Source of the DNA: Saccharum officinarum
Lineage: Eukaryota > Streptophyta > Magnoliopsida > Poales > Poaceae
Direction: 5' to 3'
DNA: 64,000 nucleotides
NCBI GenBank assembly: GCA_020631735.1
Contig: CM036168.1
Span: forward strand, 99,840,036 to 99,904,035
In this document: positions 22,100-34,085 of the stretch, in pieces
Layout: every line of letters begins with the position of its first letter
Numbering within the stretch: the stretch's first letter is position 1
Notes under the pieces: model-generated
The model's input: the letters and a program-made list of their open reading frames with translations, nothing else
Databases searched by the model: none
Told to the model about the DNA's origin: nothing
Position numbers and translations under genes: made by a program

Positions 22100-23079
22100 T
22101 AGTAGATGTTGCAAGTGCAGGCACGACTGCATGAGATGATTAGCCTGTACGCTTCTGGAACTTTTTGGCTATGCATGCGCCTAGTTCAAATGTTTGTGCT
22201 GAGTTCAGTACTGTATGCATGCTTTGTTTGGTGCAGGGTTGGTTATTGATCGAGCACGAGGTCGCCTCAAGGCAACACTGCCGGCGGGGCCCTTGCGGAA
22301 CACGGCTACTAGCTGCTATAGTGTAGTAGCTTCGGAGTGTAGCTAAAGTCAACCGCTCGTCTGTTTGTATGTCACATTATTGACCACCCTCTTACATAGC
22401 CTTTTTTCCTGACTTATTTAACACGCCGAATGTACTACGCGTACGTACACCATTATATTTGGAATAGAAATATCAAATATTTGGTACGGCAGTAATGCCG
22501 TTTCACTGCATTGATTTCTTATTGACTTGAACGGCCAATATATAGTTAAAAAAGAATGATTCATCAGCAACTTTTGCTTTTCATGAGAGAAAAGGAGGAA
22601 GAAATAGCCGGAACCTGATTTACGCTAAATTAATGGACATGAATTAAGTGCGATTTACTCAATCAAGGGAAAAAGGGCACACATGTGTCTAGTAAGAAAT
22701 TCTACATTTCACTTTCCAATACCGAGGGCTACGTTGAGCTAACCACACACACATAACACAAACATGCCATTTTCACCGGGCCTTTGGATCGAGTTGGCTG
22801 GATGCTTCACCTACCACCCCCAGATAATGTGTTCAAATCAGGAGTGGTTGAATTCCAGCTGCCCCCAGAGCAAAAGGTCAGAGGCGACACCAAGTGGCCC
22901 TGTTGCGGATCACAATTTTTGCAGGGTTTCCAGACGTATCCTTGCATGCCAAGGGATAGCCGCCGGAGCCAGTGAGGACAGCGACCAGAGCTGGAGGAGG
23001 ATCGATCGGCGGAGGGTGGTCTGTTATGTTCCGTGATCAGGCGTGACTCCGTGTCGCATGATTAGGGAAAGGATATGAA
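22100..23079. other. Laccase upstream region and intergenic DNA
   Basis: No gene was recognised. The first few hundred bases are presumably laccase promoter. A 91-codon open frame at 22764-23036 on the plus strand has no recognisable domain and is flanked by repeats, so it is not called as a gene. Confidence 0.5.
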
Positions 23080-23395
23080 CCGTGAGCTCCGTGGCGCTGA
23101 AGCTGCGCCGGTTAGCTGGTCACTGAGCTGGCTTCGAACACTGTTCCTCTTTTCGGCAAGTCTCCAAAGGGGGAGAAGGATGCCTGACCCAACTCTCCTC
23201 TTGCTTTTTCTTGCACTAGAGTAGACGTAGAAAATTGGATATTATTCTACCGTATATTATATGCTCTCTCACTGCTCCACATTCATGGATCATTTGCCGG
23301 GTCCAAACATCAATCCCAGAATTGGGTTCGAGAGAGGATAATCGGCCAGGCACCGGTTTTTCCTGTGTGCACGAGTGCTATGTACAAAAACTAAG
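23080..23395. repeat. Direct repeat copy 1 (pair with 24180-24505)
   Basis: The segment from 'gaagctgcgccggttag' through 'ttcggcaagtctccaaagggggag', 'cttgcactagagtagacgtag', 'catggatcatttgccg' and 'tcctgtgtgcacgag' recurs about 1.1 kb downstream with substitutions and small indels. It looks like two decayed copies of one noncoding transposon segment; no ORF is kept in both. Confidence 0.75.
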
Positions 23396-23545
23396 GTTTT
23401 TAAATCTACGGCTATAGCTGTTGCAATAGCTGCTTATAGCTGTTTGAGATGGATCAAGCTATTTGTGTTTACCTAGAACTTAGCGGCTATAGCCCATTAT
23501 AGCTCCATTTAGCCTCCGCTATAGCTGTTTTAAAGGTCATCCACT
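23395..23545. repeat. TATAGC-rich repeat segment
   Basis: The words TATAGC, CTATAG and TAGCTG recur about ten times, some in inverted orientation (for example gctatagctgttgcaatagc and cgctatagctgtttt). The segment is low-complexity and palindrome-prone, of the kind found in grass transposon debris; no family is assigned. Confidence 0.55.
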
Positions 23546-24179
23546 AAATACCTCTAGCTGGAGATTTAAAAACTTGTAAAAAACCAAGCACAGATTCGAA
23601 AAACGTGAATCTCCGGCTCCTGTATTCATCAACACATCCCGACCTCTGTTCCAACTTCCGATCATCTAAACTAGAACGCATGCCAACCAAGCAAGTCGCC
23701 ACCAGTTCATCATGTACATGCGCTTCACTCAGGTTCTTGTTTGGTTCGTATTATACGTGGCTCTGCGGACAGTCCCACCCTAGAGAGCAGAGCAGACACA
23801 TGTTAGCTTCTCCAACAGTCAGATGAACACCAGAGCATCTCAAACGTGCAGGAGTTGGCGTAGAACGATTTAAGCATTCAGTAGTGCATATTCCTTGAAC
23901 AGCAGACCAGGTCACGTCATCCTTTGACTGTGATATGGTCCATTATAATAAAATTCCAACTTGATGCAATCGATCGTAGCTCAAATCCTCATCTTCTATT
24001 TCTAACTTGATCCTGAGTATCTTGGTTGATAAATGCACAAGATCCTCCTCAAGAGACCGAATGAATATACATATATGCATCTAAACGAGCCGAGTGAAAT
24101 ATATATGCACTCAGACAACCAAGCTGAGTAATACATACATTACATATTAGGACAATTAGGACAAATTTGAGCATCAACA

Positions 24180-24505
24180 CGCGTCTCACGAAGCTGCGTA
24201 GGTTAGGGGGTCACGGAGCTAGGTTCGAACTGTTCCTCCTTTCGGCAAGTCCCCAAAGGGGGAGAACCGGAGAAGGAGGCCTGATTAGCCTGAACAACCT
24301 CGTCTCTTGTTTTTTCTTGCACTAGGGTAGACGTAGAGAATTAGCTACGATATTATTCTACATATATTAATATGTTCTCTCGCTCTCCAGATCCATGGAT
24401 CATTGCCGAGTCCAAACCCGACAATAATGTTAAAATCAGATTCAGAAGAGGGTAATTGGCGGAGCACCGGATTTCTCCTGTGTGCATCTTTTGTATGTAC
24501 AAAAG
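24180..24505. repeat. Direct repeat copy 2 (pair with 23080-23395)
   Basis: This matches copy 1 in order and spacing of the shared words (gaagctgcg, ttcggcaagtccccaaagggggaga, cactagggtagacgtagagaatt, catggatcattgccgagtccaaac, tctcctgtgtgcatc). The extra bases around 24266 and 24440 are indels relative to copy 1. Confidence 0.75.
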
Positions 24506-25307
24506 ATGAGCACAGTTCCAAGAAGGTGAACGAGTCGCCAGTTTTCTTCTATGTGCACTGGAGTTATGCACCGTAGCTTTTTTGCATTGGACGAATGTAT
24601 ATCACCCATATTCTAGTCGTCACTGGAGTTCTTGCACTAGAGCTTTTATTTGTGCACCAGAGTTATAGCACTGAAGATTTTCTTTGCTCTATTTTCAGCA
24701 CGATGCAATTTCGTATTTTGGGCGTAACATTTTGCTATGAACTCTGATTTTGATGATATTAGACTTTTTGGAAAGCTAATGAAGAGCTATACAACCTTGA
24801 TTTGATATCCTAGCAATTTGACCTTATCCAAAATCATGAGGCAAGACCAATTCATTCATATCTTCTCTCCAGCTTCGATGGCTTCAAGTTCTTTTGATGT
24901 TTTAAGCTTCTTGATGGTCTTTAGCTAGGGTCTCCAAGGCTTCCATTTGATCTTCATTTGAGGTGTTGATTTCAATCTCCATCTTAGCCTAGCTAAATCT
25001 ATCTATCATGGTTCATAACCATGACTAGTGATTAGATAGTTAACGTGTGGGACTTCAGCGGTTAACACTCAAGTAACAAGAAAATTTATCCTGGTTCGCA
25101 CATCGAGCCCTACGTCTTGCAGAGACATTTCGTGTTGGAGTGTTCGAGAGTTTACAAACGGGGGTAAGAGAGCAAAGAGCTCGTTCTTTAATGGAAGGAA
25201 GAAAGAGTTGATCTAGGGTTTGATCCCCCTTATGGGGTCCCTTGCCCCTGACTTGTATGTCCGGAGAGCAAGGGGAGTACAAAAAGTAGTTTTAGGTCCT
25301 TCTTGGC
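24506..25307. other. Intergenic repeat debris
   Basis: No gene was seen. The piece around 25080-25140 read on the minus strand (ACGTAGGGCTCGATGTGCGA then a CCAGGATAAATTTTC phrase) resembles the last part of the Tat LTR (near 27008-27045), so a small related LTR fragment is likely. Confidence 0.4.
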
Positions 25308-26010
25308 TGCCACACCTGGTTTTAACAACAAAACCGAATGCATATCACATGTATGCTAGGATTAGTTTATTCATGCATGCGACGACTATATAGTAATACA
25401 TTGCGGTGTTTATTACAGAAGCGATAACTTGTTACAAAATTACCAGAGGGTCTAAAAGAAAATACATTAGAGTTCTAGCGAAGCAGGGTCTCTATCCCCA
25501 CAGGCAGCTGATCGGGGGTACACTAGCCTAGCATTAGCATGGTCTTCAGGAAAAACTCCATCTTCTAGTTTGAAGAGCTAGGTGGGGTAGCAAAGGGGAC
25601 AAAAAGAAGGGTTAGTACATTAAAATGTACTTTGTAAGTGTAGGAAAGTATGACATGAGACTTAAAGCAAGGAAAAACTTATGAGATTAACACCAGCGCT
25701 TAAGCAACACATCCTAATTTACTTTAAATCCTTAGCACCTATTTACTAGGTGAAACCATCATCTCCTCAAAAACCAAACCATCTCTAGCACTTGGATTCC
25801 ATCAAAGTTCTCATTTGAACCCACCCAAAGGGTCCACACATATGTATTAGTCCTCACAAAACACGCATACAAGAAATCTTCCATGACCCATGTCACCATG
25901 AAACTAATATCCATATAGGGATCCCCACAAAGATCTACAAATCACAAAGAAGTTCAGACCGCTCTTGACCATGAACACGACTGATATATCGGTGTTATGC
26001 TCTACAAAGG
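25308..26010 (+). repeat. Left part of an older gypsy-type LTR, split by the Tat insertion
   Basis: The segment begins TGCCACACCTGGTTTTAAC, very like the TGTAACACCTGGTGTTAG start of the Tekay-like LTR at 4206, and continues with phrases usual in such grass LTRs ('aagcgataacttgttacaaaa', 'gggttagtacattaa'). It stops at 26010, where the Tat element begins, and the sequence should resume at 40712. No coding sequence is attached. Confidence 0.5.
26006..26010. repeat. Target-site duplication, left copy (AAAGG)
   Basis: AAAGG precedes the TGTCGG start of the 5' LTR and is repeated exactly at 40707-40711 after the 3' LTR, fixing the boundaries of the Tat element. Confidence 0.93.
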
Positions 26011-27132
26011 TGTCGGTACCTACAAATTAGGGGTACCCACAATCAATGATTAAGAAAAACAAAACACTATCCACAAACGAAACAGAGCCAAAATAGCGGC
26101 GAGACACCTCGACTGCGTTCCGACTCGCACGAGGCCAGCTCGACGGGACGCCTCGACTACGTTCCGACTCGTACGAGGCACCGTCGACGGGATGCCTCAA
26201 CCACGTCCCGACTCGTACGAGGCCCGTTCGACAAGGCATCTCAACTATCGGCAAATCTCTGACTCGCACGACCCCGGGTCGGACCACTCGACCCATCTTA
26301 TTCACCTACTCTGAGGCAAAAGTCAGAGCATTTAATGCGACTACCTACTACCTCCTACCGTCATGGCTACAGCTATGACCGACGTGGAAGCAACGCCAGT
26401 GTCAGATCTCACTTTTTACTGCCCATCCCGGAATAGGAGGTGAAAACCTGTCACTATACACACCATACTGCACACTGTTTTGTCACCGATCACCCTCGAG
26501 GGAGGATACGACAAAGTCCATACCCCACAATCTCAGGGACTCGGCCTTATCCACCCGTCCTCGACCCGGCCTCGACCCAGCCTCGACCCACCATCGGTCA
26601 ACAAGGAAGAAAGGCCGACGTGGCACAGGACTCGGGGTCTTTTCACCGTTTCGTCCCCTACGTCACCATGGTGTTCAGGGATGGCCGGCCATTCCTGGAG
26701 CACGTCTCTACAGCCACCTCTACAGGGATCGACAAAACTTCACCTCAAGGCACCCCGGCGTCCCGGCCTCCTCTTACCCTATAAAAGGGAAGGCCAAGGC
26801 TCTAGAAGGGGATACGAAGCAAGACGCAAGCCAGAAGCCACGCACAAACAAGCAAAGGCACACCACCCACAGATCAACATCTCAAGCAATCTCCCTTGTA
26901 CTCTCACTTTTCCTTTGAGACCTGGGCTCAGTTCCTCTCTCACAGCTTGTAACCCCTACACAAGCACTTCGGTGCAAGAAAATACAATACTCCCCCTCCC
27001 CGCTGGACGTAGGGCCTTCTTTTACCTGAACCAGGATAAATCCCCATGTATCCTCCTTGCATCACCATCTAGATTAGGGACACGCAGCACTCACTCGTTG
27101 GCTTAGGACCCCCGCGGGACCAAACGCCGACA
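26011..27132 (+). repeat. 5' LTR of the Tat element
   Basis: It starts TGTCGGTACC and ends CGCCGACA. A TATAAAA box lies at 26780-26786, followed by a leader of about 340 bases. The first third has several imperfect repeats of 'cctcgactacgttccgactcgtacgagg' (26105-26270). Against the 3' LTR I tallied by eye about 41 transitions and 3 transversions over roughly the first 810 bases, plus a few indels (one of about 11 bp near 26555). Confidence 0.92.
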
Positions 27133-27134
27133 GT

Positions 27135-27152
27135 TGGCGCGCCAGGTAGGGG
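27135..27152 (+). other. Primer binding site of the Tat element
   Basis: TGGCGCGCCAGGTAGGGG begins two bases after the 5' LTR and starts with the TGG expected to pair with a tRNA CCA end. The matching tRNA was not identified. Confidence 0.75.
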
Positions 27153-27473
27153 AAGATGTGTGCCAACGCCGTTTTCCTGCCATTTTTCTGGATGGCTGAC
27201 CCTGAACGCCCGCTCCTGTTGGCCGCGGTGATCTGGTTTGGGAGTTTGGAGTTCATGTCGCTTGGCCACGGCTACGACATGGTCCTCCTCCCGCCCAGAC
27301 ACCCGACCGACGAGGACCACGAGCTCTCCCAGCCCGGGGGAGCGCTGTGCCAGTATCATCGCTCTCGTCAGGCATGAGCCGCCAGGCGACGGCGAGCCCA
27401 GCGCGATCACCGTCATCGCCTTGCGGAGGACGGTGGGATTCCCCGATCCGGCGCCTCTCAGCTGGACGCCAAC

Positions 27474-29595
27474 ATGGAATTCCTCGCTGAGGATCTGTGT
27501 AGGATGAGCTTGGCTGAGGGTAAGATACCGACAGGGAGTTCCACCTCTCTACCGCCTGGTCCGACACCACCACCACCCGGTCCGACTACACCGGCACAAG
27601 GAACGACGCCTTCATCAGCATTTCCGTTTGGGCTAGACTCGATTGCCCGGGCGTACGCTTCTTCTGTAAGCACCAACATGAGTGCTTACGAAGAACTCCC
27701 CGAACACCATCTATGCTCCACTCTCGACCTTGTTGCATCTACGCCAGCTTCCGAGTACCGGGACTCTACGGAGACCCCATAGACAGAGCCCCGTGCAACT
27801 GCTCCTCGACGCTATGATCCCAGAGATAGATGACCTCACATGCACCCCCTCATACTACTACTTTGGCGCTCTAGTCTCCGACTCTGCCGATGACACCTAC
27901 GACCCGACCCGTGAGTGCTTCAACATCGATGGAGCTAGCGCGTCGGATTTGGAGGATGAGTCACCCATTGAGCGAAGAAACACGCCACCTCAGGTCGAGC
28001 TCCCCGCCGAGCGGGATGAGGCTCAATTCGTTGCGGATCAAGGAATGCAGCTCGAGCAAATCCGTGAGTTGCAGGATAGGCTTGACGAGGAACGAGAAAA
28101 CCTATGTCTACTACAGTGAACCCTCGAGCAAGAGCGTGCGGCACGCGCACATGGCGGAGGAGCTCGAGAAAGACCTCGCGACGTCAATCGTCGCATCGTC
28201 GAGGATCGGGTGGTCGACCCCCCGGTTTTCGGTCGAGCCAGCTAGAACGTGGTCGCTGCTGCCATGCTCCTTTGTAACATGCTCGAGCCATCGAACCCCA
28301 ACGCTCGTCGAGCCTGAGATGAAATCCGAGGACTCCTCGAGACGCTGCCATGCAGCAGGCCGAGAGTTCCACCTCGGTGACGCTGGCCTGCCTCAGAGCA
28401 GCCTACCGAGTCCTCCCAACAGGAGAGAGAGGCCTCGGTTCATCCCGAGCACGCCCAACGGAACAGGGTGGCCCCTATCCCTGAGCGCATCGCCAATGAC
28501 CGTGAACCTCGAGATACCCGTGGCAACATCGTCGAGCGCCGGAGGCGCAAACACGGTGACGGTGCGGCTCGAGGCTACCACGAGCACAGAGGCAGGCGCT
28601 ACAACAGCTCAGAAGATCGAAGCCCTTCACCCGAACCACCGGGTCCCCGGGTCTTTAGCAAGGCCATTCGTGAAACAATACTCCCGGCTCGGTTTCACCC
28701 CCCCACGACTCTTACCAAGTACAACGGCGAGACCAAACCCAAACTTTGGCTCACTGACTTCCGCTTGGCATGTCAGTTGGGTGGGGCCACCGACGACCGG
28801 GTCATCATCTGGCAACTCCCCCTGTTCCTGTCGGACACCGCTCGAGCCTGGCTCGAGGATCTCCCACCTTGACAAATCCACGACTAGGACGACCTCGTGA
28901 GGGTGTTCGAGGGAAACTTCAAGGGAATCTACATGTGCCCTGGCAACTCGTGGGACCTCCGAAGCTGCAAGCAGAAGCCGGGTGAATCCCTCCAGGATTA
29001 CATCTGACGTTTCTCCAAGCAACGCACCAAGCTCCCCAACATCACCGACTCTGACGTTATCATGGCCTTCCTCTCTGGCACCACCAGTAAAGAGTTGGTT
29101 CGAGAGTAGGGCCGCAACACCCCCATCACTGCCAACGGTTTGATGGACATCATCACCAACTTCGCCGCCGGCGAGGAGGCGGTTGGTGCCATCTTTGGTG
29201 GTGATCAGGACAAGGGGAAGCACAAGGTGGATGATCCCACGAGCTCCAGCCGGGGCTCAAAGAGGAACAACAGGAAGAAGAAGAACCAACAGGGCAAGCT
29301 CGAGGCCCCGGCAGACGACCTTGTTGCTGCTGCTGATCGCAAGAAACCTCGAGGCCCCCCCGGCGGGGGCATCTTTGACAAAATGCTTAAAGAACCGTGC
29401 CCCTACCACAAGGGGCCCATGAACCACAACCTCGAGGACTGCCACATGCTCCGAAGATATTTTGAAGGCATAGGCGTCAAGAAAGATGACAAGAAGGAAG
29501 ATCCCAAGGGAGATGACAAGGAAGAGGGGTTCCTCGAGATCCACGACTGCTTCATGATATACGGAGGACCCTCGATGCGCCTCTCGACGTGTTAG
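27474..29595 (+). pseudogene. Gag of the Tat element
   Basis: The N-terminal part (27474-27780) is Pro/Thr-rich; after a frame change near 27780 frame 1 carries the rest. The capsid-type Retrotrans_gag domain lies at about 28660-29110 (FRLACQLGG, ARAWLEDLPP, FKGIYMCPGNSWDL), and a Cys/His-containing tail (CPYHKGPMNHNLEDC) at about 29398-29445. Stops in frame 1 include TGA 28870-28872, TAG 28885-28887, TGA 29005-29007 and TAG 29107-29109, several at sites where relatives have Arg or Trp codons, and earlier ones near 28118 and 28240. Gag would form the virus-like particle. Confidence 0.8.
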
Positions 29596-29664
29596 CACAA
29601 GTGAGAACATCGAGAGGTTTTTTTCGTGCAGCCGGCAACCCCCCTCTTCCTTGACTAGTCCGAG

Positions 29665-30114
29665 ATGGCCATCACTTTCGACCGTGATGATCACCCAGAC
29701 TACGTCCCCAATCCCAGGGTCTACCCGCTTGTTGTCGATCCCATTATCGCCAACACACGCCTCACTAAGGTGCTCATGGATGGCGGCAGCAACCTTAACA
29801 TCATCTATGCCCAGACCCTCGACCTTCTGGGGATCACGAGGATGCGCCTCCAACCCAACGTCGAGGGCTTCCATGGAGTCGTGCCAGGAAAGCGAGCAGA
29901 GCCCGACGACCGGGTCGACCCGCCTGTCTGTTTTGGCACCAACACCAACTTCAGAAAAGAGACTCACTTTCAAAGTGGTTGGGTTCCGTGGAACATATCA
30001 CGCCATCCTTGGGTGCCCATGCTATGCCCTATTCATGGTGGTCCCAAACTACACCTACCTCAAGCTCAAGATGCCAGGCCCCAACGGTGTCATAACTGTC
30101 GGGCCCTCATATGA
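29665..30114 (+). pseudogene. Protease region of the Tat element
   Basis: Frame 1 shows the Tat protease phrases YPLVVDPIIANTRLTKVLMD and LMDGGSNLNIIYAQTLDLLG; DGGS is the aspartic active site in this lineage. The frame shifts near 29960 to frame 2, which then carries the linker to the RT (HAILGCPCYALFMVVPNYTYLKLK is seen there in part). Confidence 0.78.
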
Positions 30115-31303
30115 GCATGCCTACGAGTGCGACGTCGAGTGCGTCGAGCACGGAGAAGCCGTCTTGGAGTCGGCAACCTTGGCGGCGGACCTCGACGGTC
30201 TGGCCAACGAGATCCCCGACCCCAAGCGCCACGCCAGCAACTTCGAGCCCGCGGAAGACATCAAGCTCGTGCCCCTCGACCCCGCCGACCCAAAGGGAAA
30301 GGCGTTGAGCATCAGCGCCACCCTCGATCCCAAATAGGAAACAGTGCTCGTCGACTTTCTCCACGCAAACATCGACATCTTTACGTGGAGTCCCTCGGAT
30401 ATGCCGGGCATACCCAGGGAAATCGCCGAGCACGCCTTGGAGATCCGAGCCGGCTCCAAACCGGTGAAGCAACGCTTGCGCCGCTTCGATGAGGAGAAGC
30501 GCAAGGTCATCGGTGAGGAGATACACAAACTGTTGGAGGCCAGATTCATCAAGGAGGTTCATCATCCCGAGTGGCTAGCTAATCCTGTGTTAGTTAAGAA
30601 AAAGAGTGGGAAGTGGAGGATGTGTGTAGACTATACTAGTTTAAATAAAGCATGTCCAAAAGTTCCTTTTCCTTTGCCACGCATTGATCAAATTGTTGAT
30701 TCCACTGCGGGATGTGAAACTCTTTCGTTCTTAGATGCATATTCCGGCTACCACCAGATCAAAATGAAGGAGTCCGACCAGCTCGTGACTTCGTTCATCA
30801 CCCCATTCGGCATGTATTGCTATGTTACTATGCCCTTCGGTCTCTGGAACGCAGGGGCTACGTACCAGCGATGCATGCAACACATTTTTGGGGAACACAT
30901 CGGACCAACCGTTGAGGCTTACATTGATGATATCGTTGTCAAAACCAAAAAGGCCGATAATTTGATAAACAACCCTGACGTTGCGTTCAAGTGCCTCCGG
31001 GCAAAGAACATCATGCTCAACCTCGAGAAATGCGTTTTCGGCGTTCCTCGAGGCATGCTTCTAGGGTTCATCGTTTCCGAGCATGGCATCGAGGCCAACC
31101 CAGAAAAGATCACCGCAATAACCAAGATGGGCCCTATCCGAGATCTGAAGGGTGTGCAGAGGGTCATGGGCTGCCTAGCAGCCCTCAGTCGCTTCATTTC
31201 GCGCCTCGGCGAAAAAGCGCTCCCAATGTATCGTCTCCTAAAGAAATCGGAACACTTCTCGTGGACCCTCGAGGCCGAGGAAGCTCAAAGCTACACTCTC
31301 TAA
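30115..31303 (+). pseudogene. Reverse transcriptase of the Tat element
   Basis: Frame 2 carries the linker and then the RT proper from about 30344: KKKSGKWRMCVDYTSLN, FLDAYSGYHQIKM and the catalytic AYIDDIVV (about 30916-30940). A TAG at 30335-30337 interrupts the frame just before the RT. The frame is lost near 31290, where the RNase H domain should begin. The domain is otherwise colinear with the family. Confidence 0.87.
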
Positions 31304-32169
31304 CTCATCGATCCTCGTCCCTCCGACCCCAGGGGAACCCTCCTACTTTATGTCGCCGCAATGACACAAGTAGTTAGCGCTGTCTTGGTTGTCGAGAGGA
31401 CAGAGGAAGGACATACCTTGCTCGTCCAGAGACCAGTCTACTTCATCAGCGAGGTGCTCTCGGAAACCAAGGTTCGCTACCCGCATATCCAAAAGCTGTT
31501 GTACGCCATCGTCTTAACGCGGCGCAAACTCCGTCACTATTTCAAGGGTCACCCGGTGATCGTGGTCTCTTCTTTCCCTCTAGGAGAGATAGCCTAGAAC
31601 CAGGAAGCCTCGGGTAGGATAGCCAAGTGGGCAGTCAAGCTCATGGGTGAGACCCTCTCTTATGCGCCGCGCAAAGCCATCAAATCCCAAGTACTAGCAG
31701 ATTTTCTGGCGGAGTGTACCGAGACTCAACTTCCTCCGGTTCAGCTCTAGGCTGAGCTTTGGACCATGTACTTCGACGGGTCACTGATGAAAACAGGGGC
31801 AGGCGCGGGTTTGCTCTTCATCTCACCCCTCAGAGTCCACATGCGCTATATCATCCGGCTTCATTTTCCTGCCTCCAACAATGTCGTCGGATACGAGGCG
31901 CTCATCATGGGCTTGCGGATCGCCGTCGAACTAGGGGTCTGACACCTCGATGTTCGAGGTGACTCTCAGCTCATAATCGACCAGGTCATGAAGAGCTCGA
32001 GCTGCCATGATCCCAAGATGGAGGCCTACTGTGAAGAGGTACGGCGCCTTGAGGACAAGTTTCACGGCCTCGAGCTCAACCACATCGCACGCAGGTATAA
32101 TGAGGCTGCCGATGAACTCGCAAAAATCACGTCCAGTCGAACTACGGTTCCACCGGACGTTTTTACGAG
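31304..32169 (+). pseudogene. RNase H regions of the Tat element
   Basis: A first RNase H-like part (LLLYVAAMTQVVSAVLV, VRYPHIQKLLYAIVLTRRKL) is followed by a second, archaeal/plant-type RNase H typical of Tat elements (WTMYFDGSLMKTGAGAG, YEALIMGLRIAVELGV, VRGDSQLIIDQV, RRYNEAADELAKI). TAG stops occur at 31595-31597 and 31748-31750, and a TGA near 31940 follows VELGV. The dual RNase H arrangement supports the Tat assignment. Confidence 0.8.
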
Positions 32170-33561
32170 AGATCTCCACCAACCGTCCGTCAACATCGGG
32201 GCAGACAGAGGGGTCGACGGGACGTCACTCGACCCCCCACCTGAGATAGAAGCCCCCTCGACCGGGGCCGAGGCCATGCAGGTAGAAGGCTCAACCCCAC
32301 CAGCCAACCCCGAGCCTGACTGGCGTATTCCGTACCTCGACCATCTCACTCGAGGGGACCTCCCCTCGGATAAGATCGAGGCTCGACGGATCACTCGCCG
32401 AGCCAAATCCTTTGTGATATTTGGCGACAGTAGGGAGCTGTATCGCCGAAGCCCTACTGGCATCCTCCAACGCTGCATCACAAATGAGGAAGGCAAAAAC
32501 CTACTCAATGATCTACACTCGGGGGCTTGTGGTCATCACGCAGCGCCTCGAACCCTCGTCAGAAACGCTTTTCGACAAGGTTTCTATTGGCCGACCGCAG
32601 TCTCCGATGCTGTCAAGCTAGTACGCTCCTGCAAAGGCTGCCAGTACTATGTAAGACAAACCCATCTTCTGGCTCATGCCCTGCAAACTATCCCCATCAC
32701 GTGGCCATTCGCTGTTTGGGGGCTCGACCTAGTCGGACCCTTGAAAAGGACAACCGACGACTTCACCCACTTGCTCGTTGCCATTGACAAATTTTCCAAG
32801 TGGATCGAGGCCCGTCCTATCACTAGCATCAGGTCTGAGCAAGTTGTGCTCTTTTTTACCGACAACGTCCACCGCTTTGGAGTTCCCAACTGCATCAACA
32901 CGGATAATGGCACCCAATTCACTGGTAAAAAGTTTCTGGATTTCTGCGAAAACCACCACATCCGTGTGCTCTGGTCGGCCGTGGCTCATCCAAAAATGAA
33001 TGGCCAAGTAGAACGTGCCAATGACATGGTCCTACAAGGCCTGAAACCTAGAATTTTTGACAAGCTAAACAAACACGACAAGAAATGGGCTGCCGAGCTT
33101 CCCTCGGTCCTGTGGAGCCTAAGAACAACGCCGAGTCGAGCCACAGGGTTCACTCCGTTCTTCTTAGTCTACGGATCCGAGGCTATGCTCCCAACTGATG
33201 TAGAATACGGATCCCTGAGGTTGAAGGCCTACAACGAGAGAAATAACGGCGCCACAAGAGAGGACGCCCTCGACCAGCTCGAGGAAGCCCGCGACGTGGC
33301 TCTGTTGCATTCTGCCAGGTATCAGCAGAGTCTCCGATGCTATCACGACAGACACGTCCGCAGGCATGACCTCAATGTTGGTGACCTGGTGCTACGGCGA
33401 AGCCAGAACACCAAGGGACGACACAAGCTTACACCACCGTGGGAAGGGTCATACATCATCGCAGAAGTGTTGAAGCCCGGCACCTACAAGCTATCGAACG
33501 AGAAAGGCAAAATCTTCACCAACGCCTAGAACATCGAATAGCTACATCGCTTTTTCCCCTA
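32170..33561 (+). pseudogene. Integrase of the Tat element
   Basis: The frame is open from 31988 to 33529 and contains the HHCC zinc finger (HSGACGHHAAPRTLV, CKGCQYY), the DDE core (WGLDLVGPL, NTDNGTQFTG, NGQVERAND) and a C-terminal domain (HKLTPPWEGSYII). No chromodomain follows. The TAG at 33527-33529 and a second TAG at 33539-33541 lie where relatives have Trp and Gln in the closing segment, and the frame then ends at TAA 33559-33561, so the ancestral stop is probably 33559-33561. Confidence 0.87.
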
Positions 33562-33780
33562 AAAAAGCCTCGAGGCTCTGTAAATTGTTTCCAAACTCAT
33601 CAATAAAGAATACAGTGGTGTTCAAAGCTTTGTTTTCACAACAATCAGGAAGGATCGACTCTGTTTTCTCAGAATCAACCCTCCCTCGGGGGCTGCAAAG
33701 GGGGGGAACCCCTGTCCCCGAAAAAACTCGTACTTTTTTTTCAAAAAAGAGAGCTGTCACTTAAGTCGACAACGCCGTGC

Positions 33781-34085
33781 GAACACCCTAAGGCTCAAAG
33801 GGCCGTCGAGCCGTGAGATTACTTACGTCTCCAAGGCTACGGTACCTCCACTCACCCCTCACACCTAGGGGTGCGACCGCGTGCTAAGTAGACCTAGTAA
33901 CAGTTCATGACTTTACAAAAGCTCGCACCCCGTTCGCTTCAAACCAAGTTCTTACATGATCTACAAGGCCGCAAACGCACCCTGAAGCTCGAGGGCAGTT
34001 GAGCCATAAGATCACTTACGCCTCCAAGGCTACGGTACCTCCACTCACTTCCTTACGCCAAGGGGTGTGACCGCGCGCTAAGTAA
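33781..34085. repeat. Tandem duplication in the Tat 3' noncoding region
   Basis: The segment with 'gtgagattacttacgtctccaaggctacggtacctccactcac' and 'ggggtgcgaccgcgtgctaagta' recurs with a period of 193 bases (ctccaaggctac at 33829 and 34022). Copies are about 110 bp, separated by less similar sequence. Their role is unknown; they lie between the pol stop and the 3' end of the antisense gene. Confidence 0.75.

Noticed and set aside
22764..23036. 91-codon plus-strand ORF upstream of laccase
   Set aside because: No recognisable domain and no splice or promoter context.
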